The notes: generated by a model from the sequence alone, not told the origin. A stretch of 64,000 bases of DNA from Pseudonocardia abyssalis (GCF_019263705.2 NZ_JADQDK010000001.1:5766001-5830000); one strand, 5' to 3'. Shown: positions 36,296-46,908, counted from the first letter of the stretch. Made by a program: numbers and translations.

Positions 36296-38662
36296 ATGAG
36301 CGCGCTGTTCGAACTGCCCCAGACCACCGTCACCACTCCCCGCACGAAGCGGGGCGCGGCGCTGCTGGAGGGGCTCAACCCGCGCCAGCGCGACGCCGTC
36401 GTGCACGCGGGCTCGCCGCTGCTGATCGTCGCGGGGGCCGGCTCGGGCAAGACTCGCGTGCTCACGCACCGGATCGCCTGGCTGCTCGCCGAGCGTGACG
36501 TGCACCCGGGCGAGGTCATGTCGATCACCTTCACCAACAAGGCCGCGGCCGAGATGAAGGAGCGGGTCGACGCGCTGGTCGGGCGCCGCGGCAACGCGAT
36601 GTGGGTGTCCACGTTCCACTCGATGTGCGTGCGGATCCTGCGCCGCGAGGCCCAGCACCTGGGCGTGCGCAGCGCGTTCTCGGTCTACGACGCCGACGAC
36701 ACGCGTCGGCTGATCGGGATGGTCACGCGCGACCTGGAGATGGACCCCAAGAAGTACGCGCCGCGCGCGGTCGGCGCCCAGATCTCCAACCTCAAGAACG
36801 AACTGCTCTCCGCCGACGACGCCGCGGAGCGCGCCACCAACGAGTACGAGCGCAAGGTCGCCGAGGTCTACGGCGTCTACCAGGCGCGGCTACGCACCGC
36901 CAACGCGTTCGACTTCGACGACCTGATCATGGAGACGGTCTCGCTGCTGGAGCGGCTGCCCGCGGTCGCGGAGTACTACCGCCGCCGGTTCCGGCACGTG
37001 CTCGTCGACGAGTACCAGGACACCAACCACGCGCAGTACGCGCTCGTCCGGGCGCTGGTGGCGCCGGCCGTCGAGGGGGCGGCACCGGCCGAGCTGTGCG
37101 TCGTCGGCGACTCCGACCAGTCCATCTACGCCTTCCGCGGCGCCAACATCCGCAACATCGTCGAGTTCGAGAAGGACTTCCCCGACGCCCGCACGATCCT
37201 GCTGGAACAGAACTACCGCTCCACGCAGACGATCCTCACCGCGGCCAACACCGTCATCGCCCGCAACCCCGACCGGCGCGACAAGCGCCTGTGGTCCGAG
37301 GCGGGCGACGGCGAGAAGGTCGTCGGCTACGTCGCCGACAACGAGCACGACGAGGCCGCGTTCGTCGCGCAGGAGATCGACCGGCTCGTCGACACCGGGG
37401 AGTTCCGCAACTCCGACATCGCCGTCTTCTACCGGACCAACTCCCAGTCGCGTGTCTTCGAGGGCGTGTTCGCGCGCGTCGGGATGGCGTACAAGATCGT
37501 CGGCGGGGTGCGGTTCTACGAGCGGATGGAGGTGCGCGACGCGCTCGCGTACCTGCGGGTCCTGTCCAACCCCGACGACACGGTGAGCCTGCGCCGCATC
37601 CTCAACGTGCCCAAGCGCGGGATCGGGGAGCGCGCCGAGGAGATGGTCGCGTCCTACGCCGACCGCGAGCGGATCTCCTTCGCCTCGGCGCTGCGCACCG
37701 CGGCCGAACAGCCGGAGCGGGTGCCCGGACTGGTCACGCGCTCGCAGCGGGCCATCGCCGGGTTCGTCCGCATCCTCGACGAGCTCGGCGAGCTGGTGGA
37801 GCGCGGCGAGGAGACCGCGGAGCTGCTGGAGGCCGTCTACGCGAAGACCGGCTACACCGCGGAGCTCGAGGCCAGCGAGGACCCGCAGGACGGCTCGCGC
37901 CTCGACAACCTCGCCGAGCTGGTCACGGTCGCGCGCGAGTTCGCCGGCGACGCAGCGGTGGCCGACGCCGCCGTCGCTCCCGAGTACGACACCGGCCTGC
38001 CGGAGCCCGGCGTCCCGGACCCGGGGTCGCTCGCCGCGTTCCTGGAGCGGGTGGCGTTGGTCGCCGACGCCGACTCGATCCCCGACGACGACCAGGGCAT
38101 GGTCACGCTGATGACGCTGCACACGGCGAAGGGGCTCGAGTTCCCCGTCGTGTTCCTCAGCGGCTGGGAGGACGGTGTGTTCCCGCACATGCGGGCCATG
38201 GGCGACCCGGCGGAGCTGGCCGAGGAGCGGCGGCTCGCCTACGTCGGCATCACGCGGGCGCGGCAGCGGCTCTACCTGTCCCGGGCGATGATCCGGTCCT
38301 CGTTCGGCCAGCCCAACGCCAACCCGGCGTCGCGGTTCCTCGCCGAGGTGCCCGACTCCCTGGTCGACTGGCGCCGCGCCGAGCCCGAGCGCTCGGCACC
38401 GGTGGGCCGGTTCGGCTTCGGTCGTCGCGGCGCCGCCGGCTCCGGGGCCGCCGACCGCGGCAGCTGGAACGTCCCGAAGGCGTCGATGGCGCCCACGCTG
38501 AGCCTCGACGTCGGCGACCGCGTCAACCACGACAAGTACGGCCTCGGCACCGTCACCGCGTCCGACGGCACGGGGGCGCGCGCCACCGTCACCATCGACT
38601 TCGGCAGCTCGGGCACCGTGCGGCTCATGCTGATCGGCGGCGTGCCGTTGCAGAAGCTGTAG
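36296..38662 (+). CDS. uvrD1: ATP-dependent DNA helicase UvrD1/PcrA
   Basis: The 788-residue superfamily 1 3'-5' helicase acts in nucleotide-excision repair and replication-fork maintenance. Motifs: Q-motif GLNPRQRDAV, Walker A GAGSGKTR (47-54), TFTNKAAAEMKER, DEYQDTNHAQY (Walker B), GDSDQSIYAFRGA, LEQNYRS, TAKGLEFPVVFLSGWEDGVFPH and VGITRARQRLYLS. The C-terminal domain (GDRVNHDKYGLGTVTA) is the Tudor-like module that in mycobacteria contacts Ku and RNA polymerase. A TACTCT -10 lies 9 nt before the ATG. Neighbour order with chorismate mutase matches Rv0948c-Rv0949. Confidence 0.96.
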   Translation: MSALFELPQTTVTTPRTKRGAALLEGLNPRQRDAVVHAGSPLLIVAGAGSGKTRVLTHRIAWLLAERDVHPGEVMSITFTNKAAAEMKERVDALVGRRGNAMWVSTFHSMCVRILRREAQHLGVRSAFSVYDADDTRRLIGMVTRDLEMDPKKYAPRAVGAQISNLKNELLSADDAAERATNEYERKVAEVYGVYQARLRTANAFDFDDLIMETVSLLERLPAVAEYYRRRFRHVLVDEYQDTNHAQYALVRALVAPAVEGAAPAELCVVGDSDQSIYAFRGANIRNIVEFEKDFPDARTILLEQNYRSTQTILTAANTVIARNPDRRDKRLWSEAGDGEKVVGYVADNEHDEAAFVAQEIDRLVDTGEFRNSDIAVFYRTNSQSRVFEGVFARVGMAYKIVGGVRFYERMEVRDALAYLRVLSNPDDTVSLRRILNVPKRGIGERAEEMVASYADRERISFASALRTAAEQPERVPGLVTRSQRAIAGFVRILDELGELVERGEETAELLEAVYAKTGYTAELEASEDPQDGSRLDNLAELVTVAREFAGDAAVADAAVAPEYDTGLPEPGVPDPGSLAAFLERVALVADADSIPDDDQGMVTLMTLHTAKGLEFPVVFLSGWEDGVFPHMRAMGDPAELAEERRLAYVGITRARQRLYLSRAMIRSSFGQPNANPASRFLAEVPDSLVDWRRAEPERSAPVGRFGFGRRGAAGSGAADRGSWNVPKASMAPTLSLDVGDRVNHDKYGLGTVTASDGTGARATVTIDFGSSGTVRLMLIGGVPLQKL

Positions 38663-38664
38663 AC

Positions 38665-39000
38665 GTGGGCACGGACGCCGCCGCGCGCTACGCCGCCGTC
38701 GTCGAGGCGTTCGACGGCGACCCGCACGTCGAACCACCACGGCCGGGTGCCCGTGGGTTCGGGTCGAACGCGCTGCGCACCGGTGGGTCGATCTTCGCGA
38801 TGCTCGACGTCTACGGGCGCTTCGTCGTCAAGCTCGACGCCGCGCGCGTGGCGGAGCTGATCGACGATGGCGTGGGGGCGCCGTTCGACAACGGCCATGG
38901 GCGGTCGTTGCGCGCGTGGCTCGTACTCGGGCCCGAGCAGGACTGGCTCGCGTACGCCCGGGAGGCGCGGTCGTTCGGGGGCGGCGACGCGACCCCGTGA
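38665..39000 (+). CDS. TfoX N-terminal/YjbR-like small protein
   Basis: The 111-residue protein reads ARYAAVVEAFDGDPHVEPP, then GSNALRTGGSIFAMLDVYGRFVVKLDAARVAELIDDG and LRAWLVLGPEQDWLAYAREARSF. This matches the fold of TfoX-N/MmcQ-type domains: a small alpha/beta protein with a GxxF-like strand and a final 'W..Y..EA' helix. The GTG is 2 nt after the uvrD1 stop, so the gene is coupled to uvrD1. The molecular role of these domains is not established. Confidence 0.72.
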   Translation: MGTDAAARYAAVVEAFDGDPHVEPPRPGARGFGSNALRTGGSIFAMLDVYGRFVVKLDAARVAELIDDGVGAPFDNGHGRSLRAWLVLGPEQDWLAYAREARSFGGGDATP

Positions 39001-39024
39001 TCACCCGGTGATCGTGCAGGACGG

Positions 39025-39876
39025 TCAGTAGCCGTCCACGCCGTGCTCGTCGAGCCAGGGGCGCGGGTTCATCGGATTGTCGTTCGCGTCGTGGATCTCG
39101 AAGTGCAGGTGCGGGCCGGTGGAGAAGCCGCGGTTGCCGAGCTCCGCGATCTGCTGGCCGGCGGAGACCTCCTGGCCGACCTGCACGAGCGAGCGGTTGA
39201 TGTGGCCGTAGACCGACTTGGTGCCGTCGGCGTGCCGCAGCACGACCCAGAGCCCGAATCCCGACGCCGGGCCGGACTTCTCGACGACGCCGTCGGTGAC
39301 CGCGTAGATCGGAGTGCCGATGGCGTTGGCGATGTCGATGCCGTTATGTGAGGTGCCCCAGCGGCCACCGAACCCGGAGGTGAACCGGCCGAGCGCGGGC
39401 TGCACGAACGCCTGGTCGCCGACGAGGTGGGCGAGCGGGGCACCGAAGGACAACGCGGAGGTCAGGATCGCGTCGCGGCGGGCCAGCTCCTGACCGATCT
39501 GCACGGCCTTCGTGAGGTTCTCGACGTCGACGGCGGACTCGGCGTCGAGCCCGGCGACCGACAGCGACTCGGGGAGCAGCTGGTCACCGCCGATGGCGTC
39601 GACCGCGAAGGTCGCGGTGCTCACCTCGGCGACCGGGAGTAGCGCGCTGAGCGCGACGGGCGGGGCCTCGGTGGCCTCGAGCAGGGGGGCGACGGCGGTC
39701 TGACCTGCCGCTACGACGGCTCCGGTGGCGACGGCGGCGACCGTCACCCGCCCACGGATGGACGCGGTGGGTGGCGAGGGCAACCGGTGCACCCCTGCGA
39801 CGGCGACCACGCGCAACGGCGTGGTCGCGTCGGCGAGGTGGTCCGGTGCGCCGCTGGGGGAGCGATGGCGCGCCAC
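39025..39876 (-). CDS. M23/LytM peptidoglycan endopeptidase
   Basis: The 283-residue exported protein has a basic N-terminus, a hydrophobic signal/anchor (about 43-65, RVTVAAVATGAVVAAGQTAVA), a helical linker and a C-terminal LytM domain. Its zinc ligands are in GTSHNGIDIA (HxxxD) and TGPHLHFEI (HxH). All zinc ligands are present, so it should cleave peptide cross-links, not merely activate another hydrolase. Its position beside uvrD1 and sucCD corresponds to Rv0950c. The 5' region has a GGACATC/GATGTCC hairpin at 39947-39966. Confidence 0.88.
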   Translation of the reverse strand: MARHRSPSGAPDHLADATTPLRVVAVAGVHRLPSPPTASIRGRVTVAAVATGAVVAAGQTAVAPLLEATEAPPVALSALLPVAEVSTATFAVDAIGGDQLLPESLSVAGLDAESAVDVENLTKAVQIGQELARRDAILTSALSFGAPLAHLVGDQAFVQPALGRFTSGFGGRWGTSHNGIDIANAIGTPIYAVTDGVVEKSGPASGFGLWVVLRHADGTKSVYGHINRSLVQVGQEVSAGQQIAELGNRGFSTGPHLHFEIHDANDNPMNPRPWLDEHGVDGY

Positions 39877-39946
39877 GACCTGCCCTTCTCGACGGATGTG
39901 GTCCGCCCGCCCCGCGACCCGGTCGGCGTGGGCTGGGGAACCCGCC

Positions 39947-39966
39947 GGACATCTCGGGGGATGTCC
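39947..39966 (-). promoter_or_regulatory. leader hairpin of the M23 peptidase gene
   Basis: GGACATC and GATGTCC form a perfect 7-bp stem with a 6-nt loop, about 70 nt upstream of the start. Peptidoglycan hydrolase genes in actinobacteria often carry c-di-AMP riboswitches, but I could not match this leader to that motif. Confidence 0.35.
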
Positions 39967-40071
39967 TGCTGCCGTCGTGACCGGTCCGTGATGCGGACGG
40001 GCGAAACGTAGCGGTGGTCACGCGCCGTAGGCAAATCGGGTGGCGGCGTGTCGGCATCCGAGTTGCGGAAC

Positions 40072-41034
40072 TCAGGACGCGGGCGACGACCGCTCGCCGT
40101 ACGTGGTCACCGGCCGTCGATCGGCGGCCTGACCTCGGCGGAACGGGTGACGTCGATGGTCCGAACGGGCGAGGGCGCTGACCACCCAGTGCACGGATCG
40201 GGGATCGATCGGGAGCGAGAGGTGACCGACGTCACGCAACTCCAGGTGTTCGACATGCAGGTCGTCGTGCGCGAGCCGGGCGTTGCGCTGCGGCACGATC
40301 ATCTGGTCCATGCGGCTCCACACCACGAGGAACCGGGTGGGGCAGCCGGGCGCCGGCTCCGCGAGCTCCGTGAGCAGGTCCGACCCCGGGCGCAGCTGTG
40401 CGGCCAACGGGGTGGGCATGAGGTAGGCGCTGAGCGTGCCGGTGTGCGGGCTGCCCAGCGTGACCAGGGTGTCGACGACGTCGGAGCCGCCGAGGCACTG
40501 CACGTAGTAGCGGGCGATCATCCCGCCGAGCGAGTGGCCGACGATGTGGACGTGCTCGGCGCCGGTGAGCTCGCGCAGCCGCTCGACGTGGCCGCGCAGC
40601 TCGTGGGCCGCGGTGCGGACGTCGCCGGTGAACAGGCTGTAGTTGACCGCGTGCACCGTGCCGAACCCGCGACGGCGCAGCGCGCGACGGAACACCGTGA
40701 ACACCGAGCGGTTGTCCATGATCCCGTGCACCAGCAGGACGGGGTAGCCCGCGCCCTCCACGTCGGCGACGAGACGGCCGCGACGCTCGGGCGGGAGCGT
40801 GTCGGTGCGGTAGCCGTCGCCGGTGGCCACGAACGTCTCGTGGACGAGCCCGGCCGGGTAGACCGCCATGTGCGCCGCGAGCCAGGCCCACTCGACGGCC
40901 AGGCCGCGCAGTCCGGCGGGGCTTCCGAAGGTGCGGGCGGTGTAGACCCCCGCCCGGCCGACCTCGGCCGCGGTGCGACCGACCGTCCCGGCGGCCGTCG
41001 CCAGGCGGTCGAGTCCCGTGCGGACCAGCGCCAT
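40072..41034 (-). CDS. triacylglycerol lipase/esterase-like alpha/beta hydrolase
   Basis: The 320-residue protein has the lipase motifs PVLLVHGIMDNRSVF (oxyanion), nucleophile elbow VHIVGHSLGGMIARYYVQ, a VVWSRMDQMIVPQRNA acid loop and LRDVGHLSLPIDP (His). The family is the class of bacterial lipases/esterases near PGAP1-like hydrolases. An amphipathic N-terminus may associate with the membrane. The ATG at 41034 follows TACCGT (41046-41041, minus) by 6 nt, indicating a leaderless mRNA. Substrate unknown; lipid or acyl ester is likely. Confidence 0.85.
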   Translation of the reverse strand: MALVRTGLDRLATAAGTVGRTAAEVGRAGVYTARTFGSPAGLRGLAVEWAWLAAHMAVYPAGLVHETFVATGDGYRTDTLPPERRGRLVADVEGAGYPVLLVHGIMDNRSVFTVFRRALRRRGFGTVHAVNYSLFTGDVRTAAHELRGHVERLRELTGAEHVHIVGHSLGGMIARYYVQCLGGSDVVDTLVTLGSPHTGTLSAYLMPTPLAAQLRPGSDLLTELAEPAPGCPTRFLVVWSRMDQMIVPQRNARLAHDDLHVEHLELRDVGHLSLPIDPRSVHWVVSALARSDHRRHPFRRGQAADRRPVTTYGERSSPAS

Positions 41035-41173
41035 GGACCGACGGTAGATGAGACGCGGGCGACACGCCCGTCGGGAACGGCGCGGACCCCCCGAACGGAC
41101 GGGACACGGTGGAACGGGGGACAGGGTGACAACGGTCACCGGGGCAGGTCAGGGCGCCTGCGGCCGGCGTCGC

Positions 41174-41179
41174 TAGGGT
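41174..41179 (+). promoter_or_regulatory. -10 element of sucCD
   Basis: TAGGGT lies about 80 nt upstream of the sucC ATG, giving a leader of about 70 nt with a GAGGGAG ribosome binding site. Confidence 0.45.
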
Positions 41180-41257
41180 CGTCGCAGCAGCGTTTCCGCG
41201 AGCCGGAGAGCGGCTCGCACGCACAGCGTCGTGACAGATGAGGGAGCGGGACAGCCC

Positions 41258-42430
41258 ATGGATCTCTACGAGTACCAGGCGAGGGACCTCTTCGCCGCCC
41301 ACGGTGTCCCGGTGCTGCCGGGAAAGACCGTCGAGACGGCCGAGGACGCGAAGGCGGCGGCGGCCGAGATCGGCACCGCGGTCGTCGTCAAGGCCCAGGT
41401 CAAGGTCGGCGGGCGCGGCAAGGCCGGCGGCGTCAAGCTCGCGGCCACACCGGACGAGGCGGCCGAGAAGGCCACCGACATCCTCGGCCTCGACATCAAG
41501 GGGCACATCGTGCACCGCGTCCTGGTCGCACAGGCCAGCGACATCGCGGAGGAGTACTACTTCTCCTTCCTGCTCGACCGCTCCAACCGCACCTTCCTCG
41601 CCATGGCGAGCGCCGAGGGCGGCGTGGAGATCGAGCAGCTCGCCGTGGAGCGCCCCGACGCGCTCGCGCGCATCCCGATCGACGCGATCGCGGGCGTCGA
41701 CCGCGCGAAGGCCGCCGAGATCGTCGCGGCCGCGAAGTACCCGGCCGTCGTGGCCGAGGAGGCCGCCGACGTCATCGTGAAGCTCTGGGAGACCTTCGTC
41801 TCCGAGGACGCCACGCTGGTCGAGGTCAACCCGCTCGTGCGCGACCCGCAGGACAAGGTCATCGCGCTCGACGGCAAGGTCACCCTCGACGAGAACGCCG
41901 GCTTCCGGCACCCGGAGCACGCGGCGCTGGTCGACCAGCGCGCCGAGAACCCGCTCGAGGCCAAGGCCAAGGCGAAGGGCCTCAACTACGTCAAGCTCGA
42001 CGACGGCCAGGTCGGCATCATCGGCAACGGCGCGGGCCTCGTGATGAGCACCCTCGACGTCGTCGCGTACGCGGGCGAGAAGCACGGCGGCGTCAAGCCC
42101 GCCAACTTCCTCGACATCGGCGGCGGTGCGTCGGCGCAGGTCATGGCCGACGGCCTCGACGTCATCCTCGGCGACCCCGACGTCAAGTCGGTCTTCGTCA
42201 ACGTCTTCGGCGGCATCACCGCGTGCGACGCGGTGGCCAACGGCATCGTCGAGGCGCTGAAGATCCTGGGCGACAGCGCGACCAAGCCGCTCGTCGTCCG
42301 GCTGGACGGCAACAACGTCATCGAGGGCCGCAAGATCCTCGACGACGCCAACCACCCCCTGGTCACCCAGGTGGACACGATGGACAACGCGGCCGACAAG
42401 GCCGCCGAGCTCGCAGCGGCGGGGGCCTGA
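41258..42430 (+). CDS. sucC: succinyl-CoA synthetase (ADP/GDP-forming) beta subunit
   Basis: The 390-residue TCA-cycle subunit has an N-terminal ATP-grasp domain ([40 protein letters not shown]; nucleotide/Mg site LVEVNPLV) and a C-terminal CoA-ligase domain ([41 protein letters not shown]). Complete. The ATG at 41258, which opens the conserved MDLYEYQ, is chosen over an in-frame GTG at 41231. sucD follows 3 nt after the stop in the usual order. Confidence 0.96.
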   Translation: MDLYEYQARDLFAAHGVPVLPGKTVETAEDAKAAAAEIGTAVVVKAQVKVGGRGKAGGVKLAATPDEAAEKATDILGLDIKGHIVHRVLVAQASDIAEEYYFSFLLDRSNRTFLAMASAEGGVEIEQLAVERPDALARIPIDAIAGVDRAKAAEIVAAAKYPAVVAEEAADVIVKLWETFVSEDATLVEVNPLVRDPQDKVIALDGKVTLDENAGFRHPEHAALVDQRAENPLEAKAKAKGLNYVKLDDGQVGIIGNGAGLVMSTLDVVAYAGEKHGGVKPANFLDIGGGASAQVMADGLDVILGDPDVKSVFVNVFGGITACDAVANGIVEALKILGDSATKPLVVRLDGNNVIEGRKILDDANHPLVTQVDTMDNAADKAAELAAAGA

Positions 42431-42433
42431 GAC

Positions 42434-43321
42434 ATGTCGATCTTCCTGAACGAGAACAGCAAGGTGATCGTGCAGGGCATCACCGGTGGTGAGGGCACCA
42501 AGCACTCCACCAAGATGCTCGCGGCGGGCACGAACATCGTCGGCGGCGTGAACGCGCGCAAGGCCGGCACGACCGTCGAGATCGGCGGGAAGAACCTCCC
42601 GGTGTTCGGCACCGTCGAGGAGGCGATGAAGGAGACCGGAGCCGACGTCAGCGTTGCCTTCGTGCCGCCGAAGTTCACCAAGGACGCCGTGATCGAGGCG
42701 ATCGACGCCGAGATCCCGCTGCTGGTGATCATCACCGAGGGCGTGCCGGTGCACGACTCCGCGTACTTCTGGGCGCACGCGGTGGCCAAGGGCAACAAGA
42801 CCCGGATCATCGGCCCGAACTGCCCCGGGATCATCTCCCCCGGGAAGTCCAACGCCGGCATCATCCCGGCCGACATCGCGGGCCCCGGCAAGATCGGGCT
42901 CGTCTCGAAGTCGGGCACGCTGACCTACCAGATGATGTACGAGCTGCGCGAGATCGGCTTCTCCACCGCCATCGGCATCGGCGGCGACCCGGTCATCGGC
43001 ACCACGCACATCGACGCGCTCGAGGCCTTCGAGGCCGACCCCGAGACCGCCGCGATCGTCATGATCGGCGAGATCGGCGGCGACGCGGAGGAGCGGGCGG
43101 CGGCCTACATCAAGGAGCACGTGACCAAGCCGGTCGTCGGCTACGTCGCGGGCTTCACCGCCCCCGAGGGCAAGACGATGGGCCACGCCGGCGCCATCGT
43201 CTCCGGTTCGGCGGGCACCGCGCAGGCGAAGAAGGAGGCCCTCGAGGCCGCCGGGGTCAAGGTCGGCAAGACGCCGAGCGAGACCGCCGACCTGATGCGG
43301 GAGATCGTCGCGGGCCTGTAG
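42434..43321 (+). CDS. sucD: succinyl-CoA synthetase alpha subunit
   Basis: The 295-residue subunit binds CoA through an N-terminal Rossmann domain ([23 protein letters not shown]). It carries the phosphorylated His in [17 protein letters not shown], with the [12 protein letters not shown] and [13 protein letters not shown] segments between. It forms a heterodimer or heterotetramer with SucC. Coupled to sucC by a 3-nt gap. Confidence 0.96.
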   Translation: MSIFLNENSKVIVQGITGGEGTKHSTKMLAAGTNIVGGVNARKAGTTVEIGGKNLPVFGTVEEAMKETGADVSVAFVPPKFTKDAVIEAIDAEIPLLVIITEGVPVHDSAYFWAHAVAKGNKTRIIGPNCPGIISPGKSNAGIIPADIAGPGKIGLVSKSGTLTYQMMYELREIGFSTAIGIGGDPVIGTTHIDALEAFEADPETAAIVMIGEIGGDAEERAAAYIKEHVTKPVVGYVAGFTAPEGKTMGHAGAIVSGSAGTAQAKKEALEAAGVKVGKTPSETADLMREIVAGL

Positions 43322-43337
43322 TCGCACCCGTTCCGCT

Positions 43338-43374
43338 GAGAGAGCCGCGTCCCGATCCGGGGCGCGGCTCTCTC
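43338..43374 (+). terminator. intrinsic terminator after sucCD
   Basis: GAGAGAGCCGCG pairs with CGCGGCTCTCTC (12 bp, extended by inner C-G and G-U pairs), 16 nt after the sucD stop. Confidence 0.85.
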
Positions 43375-43468
43375 CGCGTCAGGGGAGGGCGCCCGGGGTC
43401 GATGGTCTAGCGTTCGGCACGCCCGTACGCCGGACCGCGGGAGTCCGCACGGAGGGGAGCACCTGACG

Positions 43469-44446
43469 ATGACGCAGCAGCCCGAGTCGAGCACGACGGC
43501 CGCACCGAAGACCCACCAGCTCGCACCCGGACCGGCGCGGCTGCTCGCGCTCGGCGCCGCCGCGCTCGTGGTGGTGATCTACATTCTCGGCTTCTTCGAC
43601 GAGTTCACGTTCACCGGCAGCCTGGCGGGTGCGCTCGTGATCGGCGGCGGTCTGCTCGCCGGGGCCGCGGTGCTGCCCAAGGTCGGCCGCGTGCTGGTCC
43701 CGGCGGTCGTGCTGCTCGCGACGGGCACGCTGCAACTGCTGCAGGCGGTCACCGGCACTGCGGGCCAGGAGTTCGGCGACGGCCCGGGCGCGGTCCTGAT
43801 CGTCGGCCTCGTCCTGTCGTTCATCGCACTGGCGCTGGCCGTGGGCGCGCTGCTCATGGATGCCGGCATCATCAAGGCCCCGGCGCCCCGCCCGGCCACG
43901 CCGCCCGGCTACGGCCAGCAGTACGGCGGCTACGGACAGCAGCCCGGCTACGGCGGCCAGTACGGGGCGTACGGGCAGCAGCAGCCCGGCTACGGCCAGC
44001 AGACCGGTTACGGCCAGCAGCCCGGCTACGGACCCGGCTACGGACAGCAGCCCGGTGCACAGCCCTCGGGTGCCCAACCGGCCGGCCAGCCCGCGTACGG
44101 CCAGGGCTACGGCCAGTCCTACGGCGCCCCCGCCTACCCGGCCGGGTACGGCGCGCCCGGGCAGCCGGCCGACCCCGGTCAGGGGTCCTCGGAGGCCACG
44201 ACGTCGATGGCGACCCCGGCTCCGGGCACGGGCGAGGCGGGTCAGGGCTGGTACAGCGGGACCGGTTCCGCCGCACCGTCGGGTGCGCCCGAGGTGTCGT
44301 CGTCGGCCAGCACGCCGGCGTCCGGATCGCCCGTCACACCGTCCGAGGGGGCGCACGCCACCGTCGAGCAGCCGGCTGAGCCCGGTCAGGACCGGGTCGA
44401 GGAGACGCGCTTCATCACGCCGGGCGAGCAGTCCAAGCCCAGCTGA
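43469..44446 (+). CDS. DUF5336 membrane protein with YGQQPG-rich tail (34-kDa antigen-like)
   Basis: The 325-residue protein has four N-terminal transmembrane helices (about 24-145), followed by a Tyr/Gly/Gln/Pro-rich tail of PGYGQQ-type repeats (about 150-230) and an acidic, Ser-rich end. The architecture matches the mycobacterial 34-kDa antigenic protein homologue Rv0954, which also lies beside sucCD and PerM. The low-complexity tail should be cytoplasmic and could phase-separate or bind cell-division partners. A TAGCGT -10 (43408-43413) and GGAGGGGAG precede the ATG. Confidence 0.85.
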   Translation: MTQQPESSTTAAPKTHQLAPGPARLLALGAAALVVVIYILGFFDEFTFTGSLAGALVIGGGLLAGAAVLPKVGRVLVPAVVLLATGTLQLLQAVTGTAGQEFGDGPGAVLIVGLVLSFIALALAVGALLMDAGIIKAPAPRPATPPGYGQQYGGYGQQPGYGGQYGAYGQQQPGYGQQTGYGQQPGYGPGYGQQPGAQPSGAQPAGQPAYGQGYGQSYGAPAYPAGYGAPGQPADPGQGSSEATTSMATPAPGTGEAGQGWYSGTGSAAPSGAPEVSSSASTPASGSPVTPSEGAHATVEQPAEPGQDRVEETRFITPGEQSKPS

Positions 44447-44510
44447 ATCACCCGGCCGACGCTCCGCGCGCCTGCTCGATCCGCGCGGGCCGCGCTGCGA
44501 CCCTGCTGGG

Positions 44511-46817
44511 GTGACTCGCACCCTCGACGCCCCCGATCACGAACCGGGTGACGTCGTCGCGCGGCCCGATGCCGACGGGTTCGACCGGCTCCGCGTCCTC
44601 ATGGCCGGCGCGATGGGCACGGTCATCGTCAGCTACGCCCTGCTGGTGCCCGCTGCGGCGGCCGTGGTGCTCACCGCCGGGGCCGGGATCTCGATCGACG
44701 GCGCGTTCGCCGCGGCGATCCCGCTGTGGCTCGCGGCCCACCTGATCCCGCTGGTGCTCGGTGGCCAGCCGCTCAGCGTGCTACCGCTGCTCCCGACCGT
44801 GGTCGTGGTCGGCGTCGTCGCCGCCGGTGCCGGCTGGGCCGTGCGCCGGCTCGGCGGGCGGTGGCGGGCCGACGCGGGCGCGGTGCTCGCGACGTTCGCC
44901 GGGGCGCACTCCGCCGTCGCCGTGCTGGGCAGCGCGCTGCTGCCCCGGGCCGCCGAGGTGGCGGCGGCGCCGTGGGCCGCCCTCGTGTCGTCCGGGCTGG
45001 TCGCCGGCGGTGCCGCGACGATCGGTGTCGTGCGGGTGTGCGGCCGCCCCAGCGACCACCGGATACCGGCGTGGACGGGCGACGCCCTGCGGTCGGGGGC
45101 CGTCGCGCTCACCGGGCTCCTCGCGCTCGGCGCGCTCGCCCTGTTCGCCGCCCTCCTGCTCGGGGCCCCCGCCGTCGGCGAGGCCTACGCGGACCTGGCT
45201 CCGGGCCTCGGTGCCGGGGTCGGGGTCACGCTGCTCGCGCTCGCCTACCTGCCGAACGCCGTGATCGGCGGGCTGTCCTGGGTCGCGGGGCCCGGCTTCA
45301 CGGTCGGGACCGCCGTGGTGTCGCCGTTCGGGGTGACCGCGGGCGAGCCGTCGGTGTTCCCGCTGCTCGCCGCACTGCCCGCCGGATCGCCCCCGGTGTG
45401 GGCGGCGCTCGTGCTCGCCGGACCGATCGCCGTCGGCGTGCTGACCGGGATCGTCGCCCGTCGCTCCGGTGACGACGCGATGCCGGTGGCCGGGGTCGCG
45501 GTCGCCGGCGCGACCGTCGTCGTCGGGTTGCTGGGGGCGCTGGCCGGTGGCCGGCTCGCGGCGGGACCGTACGACCCCGTCCGGATCCCGGTGGAGCTGC
45601 TGGTGCCGTCGGTGCTGCTGCTGGTCGGCGTGCCCGCGTTGCTGGTGGTGTTCCTCGGGAAGGGCCGGGCGCCCGGGGAGGACCCGTACGAGTACGAGGA
45701 CGACTACGAGGACGACTACGGGGACGACGCCCTCGTGTGGGAGCCGGCCGGGGGTGGCGGGGTGCGAGTCGTGGCGGGCACCGGGTCGCGCGACGTGTCG
45801 CAGGACGAGGGTGCAGCGGGTGACGTCGCGGGGTCCTCCGTTCCGGGGTCCTCCGTTTCGGAGTCCTCCGTTTCGGAGGCCGGAGGCGGGCCGGCCCCGG
45901 AGTCGTCGGCCCTTGACTCGCCGGCTGGTCCGTCGGTCGCCGACCCATCGGCTGCCTCTTCCGTCGCCGATTCGTCCGTCACGGGCTCGCGGGTCGCCCA
46001 GCCGGTCGATGTCCAGCCGGTCGATGCCGAGCCGGTCGATGCCGAGCCGGTCGATGCCCAGCCGGTCGATGCCGAGCCGGTCGATGCCCAGCCGGTCGAT
46101 GCCGAGCCGGCCGACGAGGTGGTGGGGTCCGGTGACGTGGCGGACGCCGCGACCGCCGATGCCGCAGAGGCCGAGGAGAAGGGCGGGGCGGACGCACCTT
46201 CGGCGGCACGTGCCGGGGGAGTCGGATCCTCGGGTCGCCGGGACGTCACCCCCGCGGCGGACCCGGAGGAGGCGGCGCCCGTCGAGGCCCCCGTACGGAG
46301 CCGGGCCGTCGACCGGATCACCAGCCGGCGCCCCCCCGTCCGCGACCGCCGCGGTATCCGCGAGCGGTCCGGAACCGCCGCCCGCACGGAGGACGGGACG
46401 GTCGAGCCGGCCCCGGCCGGGGCCGGCCCGGATCCGGATCGGTCCGACGAAGAGCAGCCCGGCACCGGTCGGTCCGGCACCGGTCGGTCCGATACCGAGC
46501 GGCGCGGCGCGGGGCGGTCCGGAACGGAGCAGCCCGGTGCCGCGGAACGGCCCGGCCGGGCCCGGCCGACCCGACGCTTCGGCCGTGGCCGCAGCGCTGC
46601 GGCACGCGACGACCGCCGCGGGGACACCGGCGGGCGGGGCACCGCCCGGGACGACAACGCCGTGCCCGACCGCGCCCGGCCCCCCGCGACGTCCCCGGCG
46701 GCGTCCGACGCGACGGGCCCGGCGCCGCGCACGGTCGGCGAACTGGTGGCCCAACGGGCCCGGGAGGCCGCCGAGCGCGCGGCCCGCGACGGGTCGGGCG
46801 ACGGGTCGGCGGGCTGA
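44511..46817 (+). CDS. perM: PerM-like DUF6350 membrane protein with long acidic tail
   Basis: The 768-residue protein has an N-terminal membrane domain of about ten helices (to about residue 385), including [47 protein letters not shown], the conserved DUF6350 core. A cytoplasmic tail of about 370 residues follows. It is acidic at first ([16 protein letters not shown]), then contains [10 protein letters not shown] pentapeptide repeats and Arg/Asp/Gly-rich sequence. M. tuberculosis PerM (Rv0955) sits at the same place and supports cell division and persistence, but it is much shorter. The tail is therefore a lineage-specific extension. GTG start at 44511. Confidence 0.83.
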   Translation: MTRTLDAPDHEPGDVVARPDADGFDRLRVLMAGAMGTVIVSYALLVPAAAAVVLTAGAGISIDGAFAAAIPLWLAAHLIPLVLGGQPLSVLPLLPTVVVVGVVAAGAGWAVRRLGGRWRADAGAVLATFAGAHSAVAVLGSALLPRAAEVAAAPWAALVSSGLVAGGAATIGVVRVCGRPSDHRIPAWTGDALRSGAVALTGLLALGALALFAALLLGAPAVGEAYADLAPGLGAGVGVTLLALAYLPNAVIGGLSWVAGPGFTVGTAVVSPFGVTAGEPSVFPLLAALPAGSPPVWAALVLAGPIAVGVLTGIVARRSGDDAMPVAGVAVAGATVVVGLLGALAGGRLAAGPYDPVRIPVELLVPSVLLLVGVPALLVVFLGKGRAPGEDPYEYEDDYEDDYGDDALVWEPAGGGGVRVVAGTGSRDVSQDEGAAGDVAGSSVPGSSVSESSVSEAGGGPAPESSALDSPAGPSVADPSAASSVADSSVTGSRVAQPVDVQPVDAEPVDAEPVDAQPVDAEPVDAQPVDAEPADEVVGSGDVADAATADAAEAEEKGGADAPSAARAGGVGSSGRRDVTPAADPEEAAPVEAPVRSRAVDRITSRRPPVRDRRGIRERSGTAARTEDGTVEPAPAGAGPDPDRSDEEQPGTGRSGTGRSDTERRGAGRSGTEQPGAAERPGRARPTRRFGRGRSAAARDDRRGDTGGRGTARDDNAVPDRARPPATSPAASDATGPAPRTVGELVAQRAREAAERAARDGSGDGSAG
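45996..46110 (+). repeat. 15-bp coding repeat in the PerM-like gene
   Basis: Seven to eight 15-bp units of the form GCCSAGCCGGTCGAT encode Q/E-P-V-D-A pentapeptides in the cytoplasmic tail. The C/G variation alternates Gln and Glu. Confidence 0.92.
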
Positions 46818-46908
46818 CGCCGGGGGGCTCCGGCATCGGTGTGACCTGCGCCGCCGCCTAGGCTGGGCGGGTCCCGCCGATCACCGCCGAACCGCGAGGA
46901 GCCCCTGC

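Noticed and set aside
36287..36314. TTCGAACAC and GTTCGAAC half-sites around the uvrD1 start as an SOS box
   Set aside because: The half-sites are 14 nt apart, whereas the SOS box needs 4; the arrangement looks accidental.
39877..40030. c-di-AMP (ydaO) riboswitch upstream of the M23 peptidase
   Set aside because: Expected from gene type, but I could not align the conserved core elements; only one short hairpin is evident.
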